A stretch of 64,000 nucleotides of DNA, from positions 124,001-188,000 of the forward strand of contig JAKBAM010000001.1 in NCBI GenBank assembly GCA_021809105.1, in the 5' to 3' direction. The notes under the pieces were generated by a model. That model had not been told where the DNA came from. It worked only from the letters and a program-made list of their open reading frames with translations, and made no database searches. The stretch comes from Actinomycetes bacterium. Lineage in GTDB: Bacteria; Actinomycetota; Acidimicrobiia; Acidimicrobiales; Palsa-688. The position numbers were made by a program, and so were the translations under genes. Below, piece after piece: positions 35,302-44,779 of the stretch. The stretch's first letter is position 1, and each line of letters begins with the position of its first letter.

Positions 35302-36500
35302 CGGATGCCCGCCGCCGACCGACGCTCGACTGCCGCCCCCGCCAAGTCTCTTCCGGCGGCATCGGCATCCAGCACGTCGGCCACGCTAGTGGGAGCTATC
35401 GGCGCGTAGTCGTCGAGGGCGTCGTTGATCACAGCGGGAATATCGACCCAGCGGATCCGTCGGTTGAGGAACGCTTCGACCGCCACCTCGTTGGCCCCGT
35501 TGAGGCACGCCGGCGCCGTCCCGCCCGCCCGGCCCGCGGCATAGGCCAGCTGCAAGCAGGGGAACCCAGCCAGGTCCGGGGGCTCGAAGTCCAGGCGGCC
35601 GAGAACTCCCCAGTCGATCGCCCCGAAGCTGGAGGTTGTGCGGTCCGGGTAGGCCAGGGCGTAGCCGATCGGCAGTCGCATGTCGGGCAGCGACAGCTGG
35701 GCCAGCGTCGCACCGTCGATGGTCTCGACCATCGAATGCACGATGGACTGGGGGTGGACCACCACTTCGATGGCGTCGTAACCGACGCCGAACAGCTCGT
35801 GCGCCTCGATGACCTCGAGGCCCTTGTTCATCAGGGTCGACGAGTCGACGGAAATCTTGGGGCCCATCGACCAGGTGGGATGGGCCAGCGCCTCCGCTAC
35901 GGTCACCTCCGCCAGAGAGGCAGCCGGGCGCCCCCTGAAGGGTCCACCACTGGCCGTCAGCACCACCCGTCCGATCCGGTGGTGCGCCGGGAGCACCGGC
36001 AGCGCAGCCATGGCCTCACCACCGAGGACCGATCGCAGGCACTGGTGAACTGCGCAGTGCTCGCTGTCGACCGGGATGATCTCGGCACCGGGGACGGTCC
36101 TCGCCGCCTGGACGACTGGACCTCCGGCGATGAGCGACTCCTTGTTGGCCAGGGCCAGGCGCCGGCCCGAGCCGAGGGCCGCCAGGGTGACCGGGAGCCC
36201 GGCGAAGCCGACGACCCCGTTGACGACGATGTCGGCATCGGCGGCGATCGCCGCGAGCGCCTCCACGCCCACCAGTACCTCGGTGCCGGCCGGCAGCCGG
36301 GCTGCCAACTCCTCCGCCAGCTCCGGAAGACCGATCGCCACCCGCTCCGGGCGGAGCTCTTCCGCCTGCGCCACGAGGGCGTCGACGGAGCGGAAGGCGC
36401 CGAGCGCAGTCACCCGATAGGCGCCGGGCATGGCACGGATGACATCGACCGCCTGGGTCCCTATGGATCCGGTGGAGCCGACGAGGCTGACGGTCTTCAC
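35298..36500 (-). CDS. dxr: 1-deoxy-D-xylulose-5-phosphate reductoisomerase
   Basis: 400 aa MEP-pathway enzyme. NADPH-binding VGSTGSIGTQAVDVI at the N-terminus; substrate and metal residues in IPVDSEHCAVHQCL, LTASGGPFRG and ISVDSSTLMNKGLEVIEAHELF. With ispG two genes downstream, the window holds two steps of the same isoprenoid pathway in one operon. Lies 43 bases after cdsA. Confidence 0.95.
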   Translation of the reverse strand: MKTVSLVGSTGSIGTQAVDVIRAMPGAYRVTALGAFRSVDALVAQAEELRPERVAIGLPELAEELAARLPAGTEVLVGVEALAAIAADADIVVNGVVGFAGLPVTLAALGSGRRLALANKESLIAGGPVVQAARTVPGAEIIPVDSEHCAVHQCLRSVLGGEAMAALPVLPAHHRIGRVVLTASGGPFRGRPAASLAEVTVAEALAHPTWSMGPKISVDSSTLMNKGLEVIEAHELFGVGYDAIEVVVHPQSIVHSMVETIDGATLAQLSLPDMRLPIGYALAYPDRTTSSFGAIDWGVLGRLDFEPPDLAGFPCLQLAYAAGRAGGTAPACLNGANEVAVEAFLNRRIRWVDIPAVINDALDDYAPIAPTSVADVLDADAAGRDLAGAAVERRSAAGIR

Positions 36501-36543
36501 TCGCCCGGGTGCAGCAGCACCGGCTGCTTACCACCGGGCCGGC

Positions 36544-38934
36544 TCACCTGAGGACGCCGAAGAACGAGGCCAGGTAGAAAGCCGCCGGCAGCACGAGCAG
36601 CACCGAATCGAAACGGTCCAGGACCCCTCCGTGACCTGACAGCAGGGAGCCGGAGTCCTTCACGTCGAGGTCCCGCTTGATCATGGATTCGAAGAGGTCG
36701 CCGGTCGGCGCCAGGACCGCCACCACCACGCCGAGCAGCAATCCGTGCTTGATACCACCCCAAGGGCTGACGGAATGCCCGATGATGATTCCGACGATGA
36801 TGGCCGCAATCCCGCCGCCTATCGCTCCCTCCAGCGTCTTCGTCGGGCTGACCCTCGGCGCCAAGGGCCGGGAGCCCATCTGGCGCCCCACGAAGTAGGC
36901 CACGATGTCGGCTACCACCGCGGGGAGCACGGCCCCGAGGAAGAGTCCCTTGCCATGTTGGGATCGCAGCAGTAGCGCGGCGAAGGAGCCGAGCACCCCA
37001 ACCCACATGAACGCGGTGATGGTCACAGCGACGTTGGCGAGCGGCCTGGCCTCTACGATCCCGAGCAGGTACCAGAGCATGCTCGCCACGAAGACCAGGC
37101 CCACGATCAGCGGGAGTGCGCCGATGCCGCGCCAGTAGGCCCCGAACATCAGACCCACCGTGGCCACCAGGCCGAGCAGCGTGGCAGGCCGGAACCCGGA
37201 GCGCTGCAACATCCCGTACACCTCGACCGCGGCGGCCACGACGACGGCCGTAGCCAAGACCAGCAGGGCCACCGGCCCGACTGCGTAGGCGATGAGCAAG
37301 AGCACCACAAGCCCGACTCCGACACCGACACGGGAGCCCAGATCGGGCCCTGTGCCGCCCCCAGGGGCACCCCCGCCTGCGACGTCGCGGCGGGGCGGCC
37401 GGGGCTGACGAGGAGCACCAGGGGGTCGGGACCGTATGGTGCGCGGCGGTCGACCACCGACTGAGACCGAGCGGTCCGCGTCGTCCAGATCGGCGAACTC
37501 GTCGAAGTCGGCCGCCTCGGGGTCAGCGGAGATCGCCCGATGCGAGCCTGACCTCTCCTCCTCCAGGCGCTCGAAGTCCTCGTCGAACGAATACAGGTCG
37601 GAGTGCTCGGTCCGCGACTGGTCGAGTGCTCCGATCGGAGCCTCGTCGTCGGCCAGGTCGGACAGCTCCGGAGCGTTGTCCCAGCCACCGGTCGTGTCGT
37701 CGCGCCAGCGCGTGCCTTGCGCTCCGAGGGCCTCCCAAGCAGCCAGGTCGTCCTCATCGGCCGGCTCCGGTCGTATGCGCGGCACCTCGCCCGTCGGCGG
37801 GTCGGTCCAGTGCGGCAGCTCGGTGCCGAAGCCTCCAGTCACGGTCATCCCTTCGTCGGGCGGGTCCAGCTCGGTACGGTCGGGGTCGGGCTCGACGGAG
37901 CCAGCACCTTCGGGCGAGGGCGGATGCGGCGTCCAACCCGAACCCGACGGCGTCCAACCCGAGCCCGACGGCGTCCAGGCCGCGGCAGGGAGGACGCTGG
38001 GTTGGGGGGAACCAGACGAGAACGACGCAGGGCGCTCACTCCATGGTCCCTCGTACGCGGGTGGAGGTGACGCCAGGAGCGCCTCTTGTGCGTGCTCCTG
38101 TGCGACGGGCGACGGGTCGGGCTGCCCCGCACCCGGACCGGTGCCTTCCGTCGGCTCCGAGCGCCCGATGGGGGGCTGCGGGGGGGGGACGGGGCCTGTG
38201 CTGACTGGGTGGGCCCATGTCGGCTCTTGGCGCACCGCCTGCTCGGGCTGCGCCCACCCACCGATCTCTGGCTCTGGAGTGGCCATGACGGGCCCAGGGG
38301 CACCTGGCGGGCTTGCCGGCGCCGAGGTGGCTCGTGCTGCGGGGAGCACAGCGGTCGGATCCGGGTCGGCGTCACGGACCGCTTCGACGGGATCCATGGC
38401 CATCGCGCCCTGCCTCGGCGCTCCCTCATCGTCGGGGGGACCGGCACCGGCTTCTGGGAACGCCACGCCCTCGGGCCGGCGGCCTCGCTGTGGATCGCTC
38501 TCCATGCTGCCCAGCTCAGGTTCGACTGCCCCGGGCCTGTCCAGCTCTGGTCCGACGGGCTCTGGGGCAGGGGGAGCGGGCCCTTTGCGCTCTTGCCACG
38601 GACGCGAGTCGTGAGCTTCCTCAGCACGCACGGCGCGGCCGCGGGCGACAGGTGCGGCGTGCTCGCTCCGTGCCGGCTGGACGACCGGCGGACGGGGGAC
38701 AGCGACAGCCGGGTCGACGGAATCCGGCAGCGGAAAGCGGTGAGGCGGGCGCGGCCCTGGGGGTGTTGGAGGCACGTCGCCGAAGCGCAGCTCGTCCTCC
38801 GAGCGCCGGCCCGCGGCTTGCCCGGTGTCTATCGCGGCCTGAGCCTCCTCCGGCCTGATTATGCGCACGCCCTCGCCGGAACGGCGCTCCGTACGCTCGT
38901 CTCGCTCGTTGCGGTCTTTCATCGCAGCATCCAC
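36544..38934 (-). CDS. cdsA: Phosphatidate cytidylyltransferase with about 520-residue disordered N-terminus
   Basis: 796 aa, far longer than the usual 270-380. The last 265 residues are a normal CdsA: about eight membrane segments and the signature SPTKTLEGAIGG...GDLFESMIKRDLDVKDSG...GVLDRFDS, making CDP-diacylglycerol from phosphatidate and CTP. The N-terminal 520 residues are Pro/Glu/Asp/Ser-rich, without predicted structure, and contain a repeated SGSGWTP. No stop or internal start with a good ribosome-binding site separates the two parts, so I treat it as one protein. GTG at 38934; an ATG at 38922 is an alternative. Confidence 0.88.
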   Translation of the reverse strand: MDAAMKDRNERDERTERRSGEGVRIIRPEEAQAAIDTGQAAGRRSEDELRFGDVPPTPPGPRPPHRFPLPDSVDPAVAVPRPPVVQPARSEHAAPVARGRAVRAEEAHDSRPWQERKGPAPPAPEPVGPELDRPGAVEPELGSMESDPQRGRRPEGVAFPEAGAGPPDDEGAPRQGAMAMDPVEAVRDADPDPTAVLPAARATSAPASPPGAPGPVMATPEPEIGGWAQPEQAVRQEPTWAHPVSTGPVPPPQPPIGRSEPTEGTGPGAGQPDPSPVAQEHAQEALLASPPPAYEGPWSERPASFSSGSPQPSVLPAAAWTPSGSGWTPSGSGWTPHPPSPEGAGSVEPDPDRTELDPPDEGMTVTGGFGTELPHWTDPPTGEVPRIRPEPADEDDLAAWEALGAQGTRWRDDTTGGWDNAPELSDLADDEAPIGALDQSRTEHSDLYSFDEDFERLEEERSGSHRAISADPEAADFDEFADLDDADRSVSVGGRPPRTIRSRPPGAPRQPRPPRRDVAGGGAPGGGTGPDLGSRVGVGVGLVVLLLIAYAVGPVALLVLATAVVVAAAVEVYGMLQRSGFRPATLLGLVATVGLMFGAYWRGIGALPLIVGLVFVASMLWYLLGIVEARPLANVAVTITAFMWVGVLGSFAALLLRSQHGKGLFLGAVLPAVVADIVAYFVGRQMGSRPLAPRVSPTKTLEGAIGGGIAAIIVGIIIGHSVSPWGGIKHGLLLGVVVAVLAPTGDLFESMIKRDLDVKDSGSLLSGHGGVLDRFDSVLLVLPAAFYLASFFGVLR
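37928..37980 (-). repeat. 21-bp tandem repeat in the cdsA extension
   Basis: About 2.5 units beginning at 37928, 37949 and 37970 encode the heptapeptide GWTPSGS in the disordered N-terminal part of CdsA. First two units differ at one base. Confidence 0.8.
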
Positions 38935-39037
38935 TCGCAGGGCTCAGCCCTCGGGGAGCGCTGGGACCTCAGCCCGGCTGCTGCGCTCAACTGTTCACTC
39001 CTCGTGGCCACGTCCTACCTCCTCGCTCGAGTCGGCT

Positions 39038-39063
39038 GGTGCCGGCGGGTGTTGGCCGGCACC
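39038..39063 (-). terminator. Hairpin abutting the frr stop
   Basis: GGTGCCGGC, 8-base loop, GCCGGCACC: a perfect 9-bp stem whose outer end touches the frr TGA at 39064. No T-run follows. Likely a U-less terminator or mRNA 3' stabiliser before cdsA. Confidence 0.5.
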
Positions 39064-39633
39064 TCAAACCTCGAGCAACTCGCCTTGCTTGTGCAGGAGC
39101 AAACGCTCGATCTCGGCGATCCGCTCCTGAGTGACTCGCTCCAACTCCTTCTCCGCCCGCTCCAGCTCGTCGGAGGAGATGTCGCCATCCTTCTCCAAAG
39201 CTTCCAGGTCCTTGCGGGCCGAGCGGCGCAGGTTGCGAACTGCCACGCGACCTTCCTCTGCCTTGGCGTGGGCCACCTTGACCAGCCCTTTGCGCCGCTC
39301 CTCGGTCAACGGCGGAAAGGTCAGGCGGATGCTGGCCCCGTCGTTGTTGGGGTTGACGCCGAGGTCGGACATCTGGATGGCCTTCTCGATAGCCTTGAGC
39401 GATCCTTTGTCGTACGGGACGATGAGAAGGGTCTTTGCCTCCGGGGCCTGGATGCCGGCCAGCTGCTGCAACGGGACATCCGAGCCGTAATAGTCGACCC
39501 TCAGCTTCTCCACGAGGGCAGGCGCAGCCCTCCCCGTCCGCAGGCTGGAGAACTCGGCCTGGATGTGGTCGATGGCCTTGGCCATCTTCTCGCGCCCGTC
39601 CTCGAGCACCGCGTCGACGTAGCTGTCGTCCAT
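39064..39633 (-). CDS. frr: Ribosome recycling factor
   Basis: 189 aa, family length 185. Typical RRF sequence: AEFSSLRTGRAAPALVEKLRVDYYGSDVPL, IRLTFPPLTEERRKGLVKVA. Splits post-termination ribosomes with EF-G. The ATG at 39633 overlaps the pyrH stop by one base (TGATG). Members of pyrH-frr-cdsA are standard neighbours. Any longer frame above this ATG runs out of phase through pyrH. Confidence 0.96.
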   Translation of the reverse strand: MDDSYVDAVLEDGREKMAKAIDHIQAEFSSLRTGRAAPALVEKLRVDYYGSDVPLQQLAGIQAPEAKTLLIVPYDKGSLKAIEKAIQMSDLGVNPNNDGASIRLTFPPLTEERRKGLVKVAHAKAEEGRVAVRNLRRSARKDLEALEKDGDISSDELERAEKELERVTQERIAEIERLLLHKQGELLEV

Positions 39634-40394
39634 CAACGGATCAGCGTACCGATCCGCTCCCCGTGGAGGGTGCGACGGAGGTTTCCGGGTTCCATGATCG
39701 AGAAGTAGATAATCGGCAGCGAGTTCTCCTTGCAGAGGGTGATGGCGGTGAGGTCCATTGCCCGCAGGTCGTCGCTGATGACGCGGTCGTAGCTCGCTTC
39801 GGCGATCCTCGCTGCCTCCGGCGTAGTTCTTGGATCCGCGTCGTATATACCGTCTACGCCGCTGTGGGTACCCTTGAGGAGGATGTCTGCATCGATCTCG
39901 ACGGCGCGCAGGGCACCGGCGGTGTCGGTGGTGAAGAACGGGTTGCCGGTCCCTGCCGCGAACACCACCACCCGGGACTTCTCGAGGTGGCGGATGGCCC
40001 GTAAGCGGATGTAGGGCTCGGCGATCTGCGACATACCGATAGCGGTCTGGACCCGGGTGGGCTGGCCCTGCCGTTCCAGGGCGTCCCTGAGCGCCAAAGC
40101 GTTTATGACGGTAGCGAGCATCCCCATGTAATCGGCGTTGGCCCGGTCCATGCCGGTCGCGGATCCATTGGCCCCTCGCCAGATGTTGCCGCCCCCGACG
40201 ACCACCGCCATCTGAACGCCGGTGCCGGCGCAAACCTCCGCGATCTCCTTGGCGACGCGCTCGACCGTCGCACCGTCGATCGTCTCGTCGGCCGCGTCGC
40301 TGGCGAACGCTTCACCGGAGAGCTTCAGCAGCACGCGTCGGTAGGGCGACGACGTCCCCGGTCGCACGGGCGGCCTGCCTTCTTGACGCTCCAC
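39633..40394 (-). CDS. pyrH: Uridylate kinase
   Basis: 253 aa amino-acid-kinase-fold UMP kinase. [13 protein letters not shown] (nucleotide loop), [32 protein letters not shown] and [18 protein letters not shown] are all characteristic. Supplies UDP for pyrimidine nucleotides and cell-wall precursors. A 15-residue polar N-terminal extension precedes the core. Between tsf and frr; 74 bases separate it from the tsf stop. Confidence 0.96.
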   Translation of the reverse strand: MERQEGRPPVRPGTSSPYRRVLLKLSGEAFASDAADETIDGATVERVAKEIAEVCAGTGVQMAVVVGGGNIWRGANGSATGMDRANADYMGMLATVINALALRDALERQGQPTRVQTAIGMSQIAEPYIRLRAIRHLEKSRVVVFAAGTGNPFFTTDTAGALRAVEIDADILLKGTHSGVDGIYDADPRTTPEAARIAEASYDRVISDDLRAMDLTAITLCKENSLPIIYFSIMEPGNLRRTLHGERIGTLIR

Positions 40395-40468
40395 GGTACA
40401 AGCACCCTACTAGCGGGCAGGCCCCCAGACGGAAGGGCGCCGGCGGTGACGACGCTCTCGCCCAAGCC

Positions 40469-41278
40469 TCAACCCTCGATAACCGCCTGTGCGAAGTTGA
40501 CGATCACTGCGCTGCCGAGCACCTGCTTGACGGTCTGCTTGTCGTCCTTGGCATACGGCTGCTCGAGGAGCACCCCCCCGGGGACCCGCTTGTACCAGCC
40601 GTTGAGCTTTCCCTCGAGGATCTTGGGCAGTGCGGCCTCTGGCTTTCCCTCGTTGCGGGTCTCCGCCTCGAGGACGCTGCGCTCCGCCTCCACCGCCTCG
40701 GCCGGCACCTGCTCCCGGTCCAGGTATTGGGGCTTGCCGAACGCGATGTGCACGGCGATGTCGTGGGCCAGTTCGGCGCTGCCTCCCGACAGCTCGACCA
40801 GCACTCCGTTGACGCCCCGACCGTTCTGGACGTGTAGGTAGGTGTCGAGGGTGTGGCCCTCGGCCACCTCGAAGCGCGCCACCCGGCCCACCTCGATGTT
40901 CTCCTTGGTCGTGATCCGTAAGTCGTCGAGCGCGTCCTTGTGGGACTCGATCGCCCCTTCTCCCCCGGCGGCCACAGCCTCGGCCAGCGACGAGAGGAGA
41001 CCCACGAAGTTGGGTGACTTCGCACCGAAGTCGGTTTCGGACTTGAGCTCTACTAGAGCACCCGCCTTGCCGTCGGGGGTCACAGCGACCGCCACCCCAC
41101 CTTGGGCTGCTTCGCGTCCCGCTCGCTCCGCGGCTTTGCCCAGCCCGCGTTCGCGTAGCCACTTGGTCGCCTCGTCCATGTCGCCGTCGTTCTCCGTGAG
41201 CGCCCGCTTGGCATCCATCATGCCGGCGCCCGTGGCATCCCGCAGGGCCTTGACGTCTTTGGCGGTGAACTCAGCCAT
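40469..41278 (-). CDS. tsf: Elongation factor Ts
   Basis: 269 aa nucleotide-exchange factor for EF-Tu. N-terminal UBA-like domain (DVKALRDATGAGMMDAKRALTE) and the conserved dimer core with ELKSETDFGAKSPNFVGL. ATG at 41278 with GGAG upstream; the in-frame codons above it are spacer. Follows rpsB after 76 bases that can form a modest hairpin (GCCGTCCGA...TCGGCGGC on the minus strand). Confidence 0.96.
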   Translation of the reverse strand: MAEFTAKDVKALRDATGAGMMDAKRALTENDGDMDEATKWLRERGLGKAAERAGREAAQGGVAVAVTPDGKAGALVELKSETDFGAKSPNFVGLLSSLAEAVAAGGEGAIESHKDALDDLRITTKENIEVGRVARFEVAEGHTLDTYLHVQNGRGVNGVLVELSGGSAELAHDIAVHIAFGKPQYLDREQVPAEAVEAERSVLEAETRNEGKPEAALPKILEGKLNGWYKRVPGGVLLEQPYAKDDKQTVKQVLGSAVIVNFAQAVIEG

Positions 41279-41354
41279 TCTCCACTGCTCCTCTTGATCG
41301 GCCGCCGACAGTCGGACGGCACAGGGATCTTGCGCTTTTGTGGCCAAACCCGAC

Positions 41355-42362
41355 TCAGTCAGCGGTCGGGTCGGGGGTGCCTTCCACCGGGGCGGCGGCT
41401 GTGTCTGACGCTTCTGGCGCCGGCTCCTCGGCCGGCCCGACCGCAGCCGTCCCCGCGATCTGCGCCTCGCTGGCGCCGGTGTCTGTAGCGCCGGTGTCTG
41501 TAGGGCCGGTGTCGGCTTGGATGCGGGCCGCAGACAGGCGCCCCTCGCGCTCGGCCGCCTGGATGGCCGCCTGGCGACGGGCGTCGCGCTGCTGTTCGGC
41601 TCGGCGAGCCTCCTGCTCCGGGTCGAAGGGGGCGGGCGCAGTGGGCACCGGTACTCCGCTGCGGGCAGCCCGGCGAGAGGCGATGTAACGCCCCTCGTCT
41701 ACAGCATCCGCTATGACCCGGCACATCAACGTCCCGGCCCTGATGGCGTCGTCGTTGCCGGGGATGACGTACTGGATGAGGTCGGGGTCGCAGTTCGTGT
41801 CGACTACAGCGACGATCGGGAGGCCCAGCTTGTTGGCCTCGGTAACCGCTATGTGCTCCTTCTTCGTGTCGATGATGAAGACTGCCTCGGGCAGCTTCGC
41901 CATGGAGCGGATACCACCCAAGTTGCGCTCGAGCTTGTCGAGCTCTCGAGAGAGGATCAGAGCCTCCTTCTTGGGCATGGCGTCGAAGTCCCCCGCCGCC
42001 CGCATCCGCTGGTACTCCTGCATCTTCTTCACCCGCCCGGCGATGGTGTTGAAGTTCGTCAGCATGCCGCCGAGCCACCGCTCGTTGATATAGGGCATCC
42101 CACACTTGGCGGCGTAGCTGGCCACCGGGTCCTGAGTCTGCTTCTTGGTGCCGACGAACAGCACGTTGCCGCCTTCGGCGACCAGGTCCCTCACATAGGT
42201 GTAGGCAACTTCGATGCGCTCGAGGGTCTGATTGAGGTCGATAATGTAGATGCCGTTGCGCTCACCGAAGATGAAGCGTCGCATCTTCGGGTTCCAACGG
42301 CGGGTTTGGTGCCCGAAGTGGACACCTGCCTCCAGCAATTGACGCATCGTGACAACAGCCAC
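41355..42362 (-). CDS. rpsB: 30S ribosomal protein S2 with acidic C-terminal extension
   Basis: 335 aa; S2 is normally 230-300. Residues 1-235 are canonical ([37 protein letters not shown]). The last 90 residues are an acidic Ala/Pro/Thr-rich tail with a repeated pentapeptide TDTG(A/P). GTG at 42362 fits the usual actinobacterial start [11 protein letters not shown] and has AAGGAG 5 bases upstream. First gene of rpsB-tsf. Confidence 0.95.
   Translation of the reverse strand: MAVVTMRQLLEAGVHFGHQTRRWNPKMRRFIFGERNGIYIIDLNQTLERIEVAYTYVRDLVAEGGNVLFVGTKKQTQDPVASYAAKCGMPYINERWLGGMLTNFNTIAGRVKKMQEYQRMRAAGDFDAMPKKEALILSRELDKLERNLGGIRSMAKLPEAVFIIDTKKEHIAVTEANKLGLPIVAVVDTNCDPDLIQYVIPGNDDAIRAGTLMCRVIADAVDEGRYIASRRAARSGVPVPTAPAPFDPEQEARRAEQQRDARRQAAIQAAEREGRLSAARIQADTGPTDTGATDTGASEAQIAGTAAVGPAEEPAPEASDTAAAPVEGTPDPTAD
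41473..41517 (-). repeat. 15-bp tandem repeat in the rpsB tail (3 copies)
   Basis: Units at 41473, 41488 and 41503; the first two are identical (GCGCCGGTGTCTGTA on the plus strand). They encode the TDTGA-type pentapeptide in the S2 C-terminal extension. Confidence 0.85.
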
Positions 42363-42541
42363 GGGGCTCCTTCCCATCGGTTGATGTGATGACCCGACAA
42401 CCGCGCCTCCGCCGCAATGGCAGAGACGACCGTGGGTGTCGCCGGGGGATCGTGCTCCTCGCGTGTCGAAGAGACCCGACAATGGTAGCGCAGGGTCCAG
42501 ACCCAACCGACTCGGGTGTCGCTGCCCTTCGCCTTGCCTCT

Positions 42542-42557
42542 CACCGCCATGGCGGTG
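42542..42557. repeat. Perfect 16-bp palindrome after whiG
   Basis: CACCGCCATGGCGGTG lies 10 bases beyond the whiG stop. It could fold with a 4-6 base loop as a short terminator, or be a protein site ahead of rpsB; no T-run follows. Confidence 0.4.
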
Positions 42558-42567
42558 CCGCCGGTGC

Positions 42568-43419
42568 TCAGGCCGTCTCGCGCTCGGCCAACATCATGCG
42601 ACCTCGCAGCTGGAGGACCGCCTTGGTGTGGATCTGGCACACTCGGCTCTCGGTCACCCCGAGCACCCGACCGATGTCCGCCAGCGTCAGTCCCTCGTAG
42701 TAGTACAGCGACAGGACTACCTTCTCCCGGTCGCCCAAGCGGTTGATCGCGCCGGCCAGGATCTGCTTCATCTCCTCCACCTCGTAAGCCAGGACCGGTC
42801 CTGTGGCCTTGTCGGCCAACGTGTCCCCGAGTGTGGTCGTCTCGTTGCGGTCCGAGCTGCCACCGGAGACCACCTCGTCTAGGGCCACGATGCCGACGAA
42901 GGAGATCTGGGTGAAGATCTGCTGCAGCTCGCCGTCACTGATGCCGAGCTCCGCGGCCACCTCTTCGTCAGTGGGGCTGCGCAGGAGGGTGCCCTCCAGC
43001 TTGGCGTAAGCCCTCTCCACGGAGCGCGCCTTGGCCCGTACGGAGCGGGGTACCCAGTCGATGGAGCGCAGCTCGTCGATGATGGCGCCCTTGATGCGGG
43101 TGATGGCGTATGTCTCGAACTTGATCTGGCGTTCCGTGTCGAACTTGTCGATGGCGTCGATGAGCCCGAACATGCCGTAGCTGACCAGGTCGGACTGCTC
43201 GATTGTGTGAGGGAGTCCGACCGCCACGCGCCCTGCCACGTATTTCACAAGTGGCGCGTACCGGACGATCAGCTGGTCCCGTAAGGTCCGCTCACCGCCG
43301 CTCTTGTAATCCGCCCAGAGCCGAGCAACTGCCTCCGACTCGCGCCGACGAGCAGCGACTTCCTCGGGATCAGGTTCGGCCGGGACGCTACCGCCCCGGG
43401 CGGTGCTCGCGCCGGCCAC
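42568..43419 (-). CDS. whiG: RNA polymerase sigma factor of the WhiG/FliA family
   Basis: 283 aa sigma-70 family member with regions 2 ([50 protein letters not shown]), 3 ([22 protein letters not shown]) and 4 ([24 protein letters not shown]). The group controls flagella (FliA) or aerial sporulation (WhiG in Streptomyces). The slot beside dprA and rpsB is where Streptomyces carries whiG. No flagellar genes are in the window, so which programme it drives is not determined here. Starts at GTG 43419 with no evident ribosome-binding site. Confidence 0.9.
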   Translation of the reverse strand: MAGASTARGGSVPAEPDPEEVAARRRESEAVARLWADYKSGGERTLRDQLIVRYAPLVKYVAGRVAVGLPHTIEQSDLVSYGMFGLIDAIDKFDTERQIKFETYAITRIKGAIIDELRSIDWVPRSVRAKARSVERAYAKLEGTLLRSPTDEEVAAELGISDGELQQIFTQISFVGIVALDEVVSGGSSDRNETTTLGDTLADKATGPVLAYEVEEMKQILAGAINRLGDREKVVLSLYYYEGLTLADIGRVLGVTESRVCQIHTKAVLQLRGRMMLAERETA

Positions 43420-43501
43420 AGTGAGAGGCTATAGGAGGGCAGAGCGACGCGTGTAACGGGCTTCCCTCGCTACACAGCGTTCGCGCTCATCGCGTTCGCG
43501 C

Positions 43502-44779
43502 TCATTGCGGATCGCGGACATCCCCCACTCGGCTCCTCCACCACCACCCGTTGTCTTCCTCGACCGCCCCGGCATCCCGAAGGCCTTCGAGGATCCGTCC
43601 GACCGCGCCCACGGTCTGGCCCGAGCGATCGACGATCCGGTTGATCGATGTGGGGCGCCATCCGACGGCCTCGAGCACGGCTCCTGCCGCCTGCGTCGTG
43701 GCCGCCGGCGTGCTCGAAGGCCCGGGATCGACTCCGTCCGGCTGAAGCCGCGGCTGCCGTGCCTCAGGATGAAGCCGAGGCTGCTCGGTGCGGCCTACAC
43801 CTGGGGGCCGGCGCCGGCCAATGCGCCGCGGCCTCCTTGCAACCATGCCAAGCGCGTCGAGCACGTCGGTGGCATCGCGAACCGGCCCTGGGCCGTCGTA
43901 GAGCAGCTGGTTGCTCCCGGCCGTGGAGGGCGCGTGCACCCCTCCGGGGACCACCCTGACTTCGATGCCTCGATCCAGAGCCTTGTCGGCGGTGATCAGC
44001 GAACCGCCGCTGGCGTGGGACTCGACCACCACCACCATGTCAACCAGCCCGGCGATGACGCGGTTGCGGGACGGGAACCGCCAGGCCTGCGCCGGCCGGC
44101 CCGGTGGGGTCTCGGAGATCACTGCGCCGGCGGCAACTACCCGCTCCCAGAGGGCTGCATGGCTCGCCGGGTAGGCCACGTCCACTCCGCTGGCGGCCAC
44201 CCCGACCGTCGCTCCGGCGCCCAGTGCCGGAAGTTTCGCGTCGAGGGCACCTAGGTGCGCTGCGCCATCGATACCGAGGGCCAGCCCGGAGACGACGCAC
44301 ACGCCGGCGTTGGCGAGGTCCCGGCCGAGGTCATAGGCGCTCGCCCTCCCGTCGGGAGAGCAGCGCCGGGTCCCGACGACAGCGACGCATCGGCCACTCA
44401 AGCGGTCCAGGCACCCCCGCCAGAAGAGGACGCCGGGCGGCTCTGGGTCGCAGCGAAGGCGGTCCGGGAATCGCCCGTCACCCAGCCAGGTAATCTCGAT
44501 GCCCCGCCGGCACCAAGCCTCCCACCATGCCTGGAGGGGCATCTGGGCCGCCGCGTCAGCCCATCCCACCCGCCTTCCGGCCACCTCGGAAGGGAGCACC
44601 CCGCGGCCCGGCGGCCGCACGATCTCACCTCGGCGCACCCCGTCCCAGACCTCGATCGGGCCTGCCTGGCTCAACAACCCATGGAGGGTGGCCGGCCCGA
44701 CCCCGGGGAGCGCTGCCAAGGCACCGGCGAATGCGGCGGCAGGCAGGCTGCACGAGGCCTCTCCTGGCCGTCGGGTCAC
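43502..44779 (-). CDS. dprA: DNA-processing protein DprA
   Basis: 425 aa. An N-terminal helix-hairpin-helix/SAM-like part (ALPGVGPATLHGLLSQAG), the Rossmann-like DprA core (CVAVVGTRRCSPDG, VSGLALGIDGAAHLGAL, RFPSRNRVIAGL, ASGGSLITADKALDRG), a linker, and a C-terminal winged helix (AVGWRPTSINRIVDRSG). Loads RecA on incoming single-stranded DNA in transformable bacteria. GTG at 44779 overlaps the comM stop (GTGA). The comM-dprA pair shares the damage-type promoter upstream of comM. Confidence 0.93.
   Translation of the reverse strand: MTRRPGEASCSLPAAAFAGALAALPGVGPATLHGLLSQAGPIEVWDGVRRGEIVRPPGRGVLPSEVAGRRVGWADAAAQMPLQAWWEAWCRRGIEITWLGDGRFPDRLRCDPEPPGVLFWRGCLDRLSGRCVAVVGTRRCSPDGRASAYDLGRDLANAGVCVVSGLALGIDGAAHLGALDAKLPALGAGATVGVAASGVDVAYPASHAALWERVVAAGAVISETPPGRPAQAWRFPSRNRVIAGLVDMVVVVESHASGGSLITADKALDRGIEVRVVPGGVHAPSTAGSNQLLYDGPGPVRDATDVLDALGMVARRPRRIGRRRPPGVGRTEQPRLHPEARQPRLQPDGVDPGPSSTPAATTQAAGAVLEAVGWRPTSINRIVDRSGQTVGAVGRILEGLRDAGAVEEDNGWWWRSRVGDVRDPQ

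Noticed and set aside
38086-39708. 540-codon plus-strand frame opposite cdsA and frr
   Set aside because: Overlaps the whole frr gene antisense and has no recognisable domain; typical GC-driven shadow.
42355-42395. TTGTCACGATGCG near the rpsB start considered as another RecA-NDp promoter
   Set aside because: It lies in the rpsB coding start and no TAnnnT follows at 8-base spacing.
43478-43505. Direct repeat of GCGTTCGCGCTCAT upstream of and into the dprA 3' end
   Set aside because: Two adjacent copies only, reaching the dprA stop; too short and too common in composition to call an element or attachment site.
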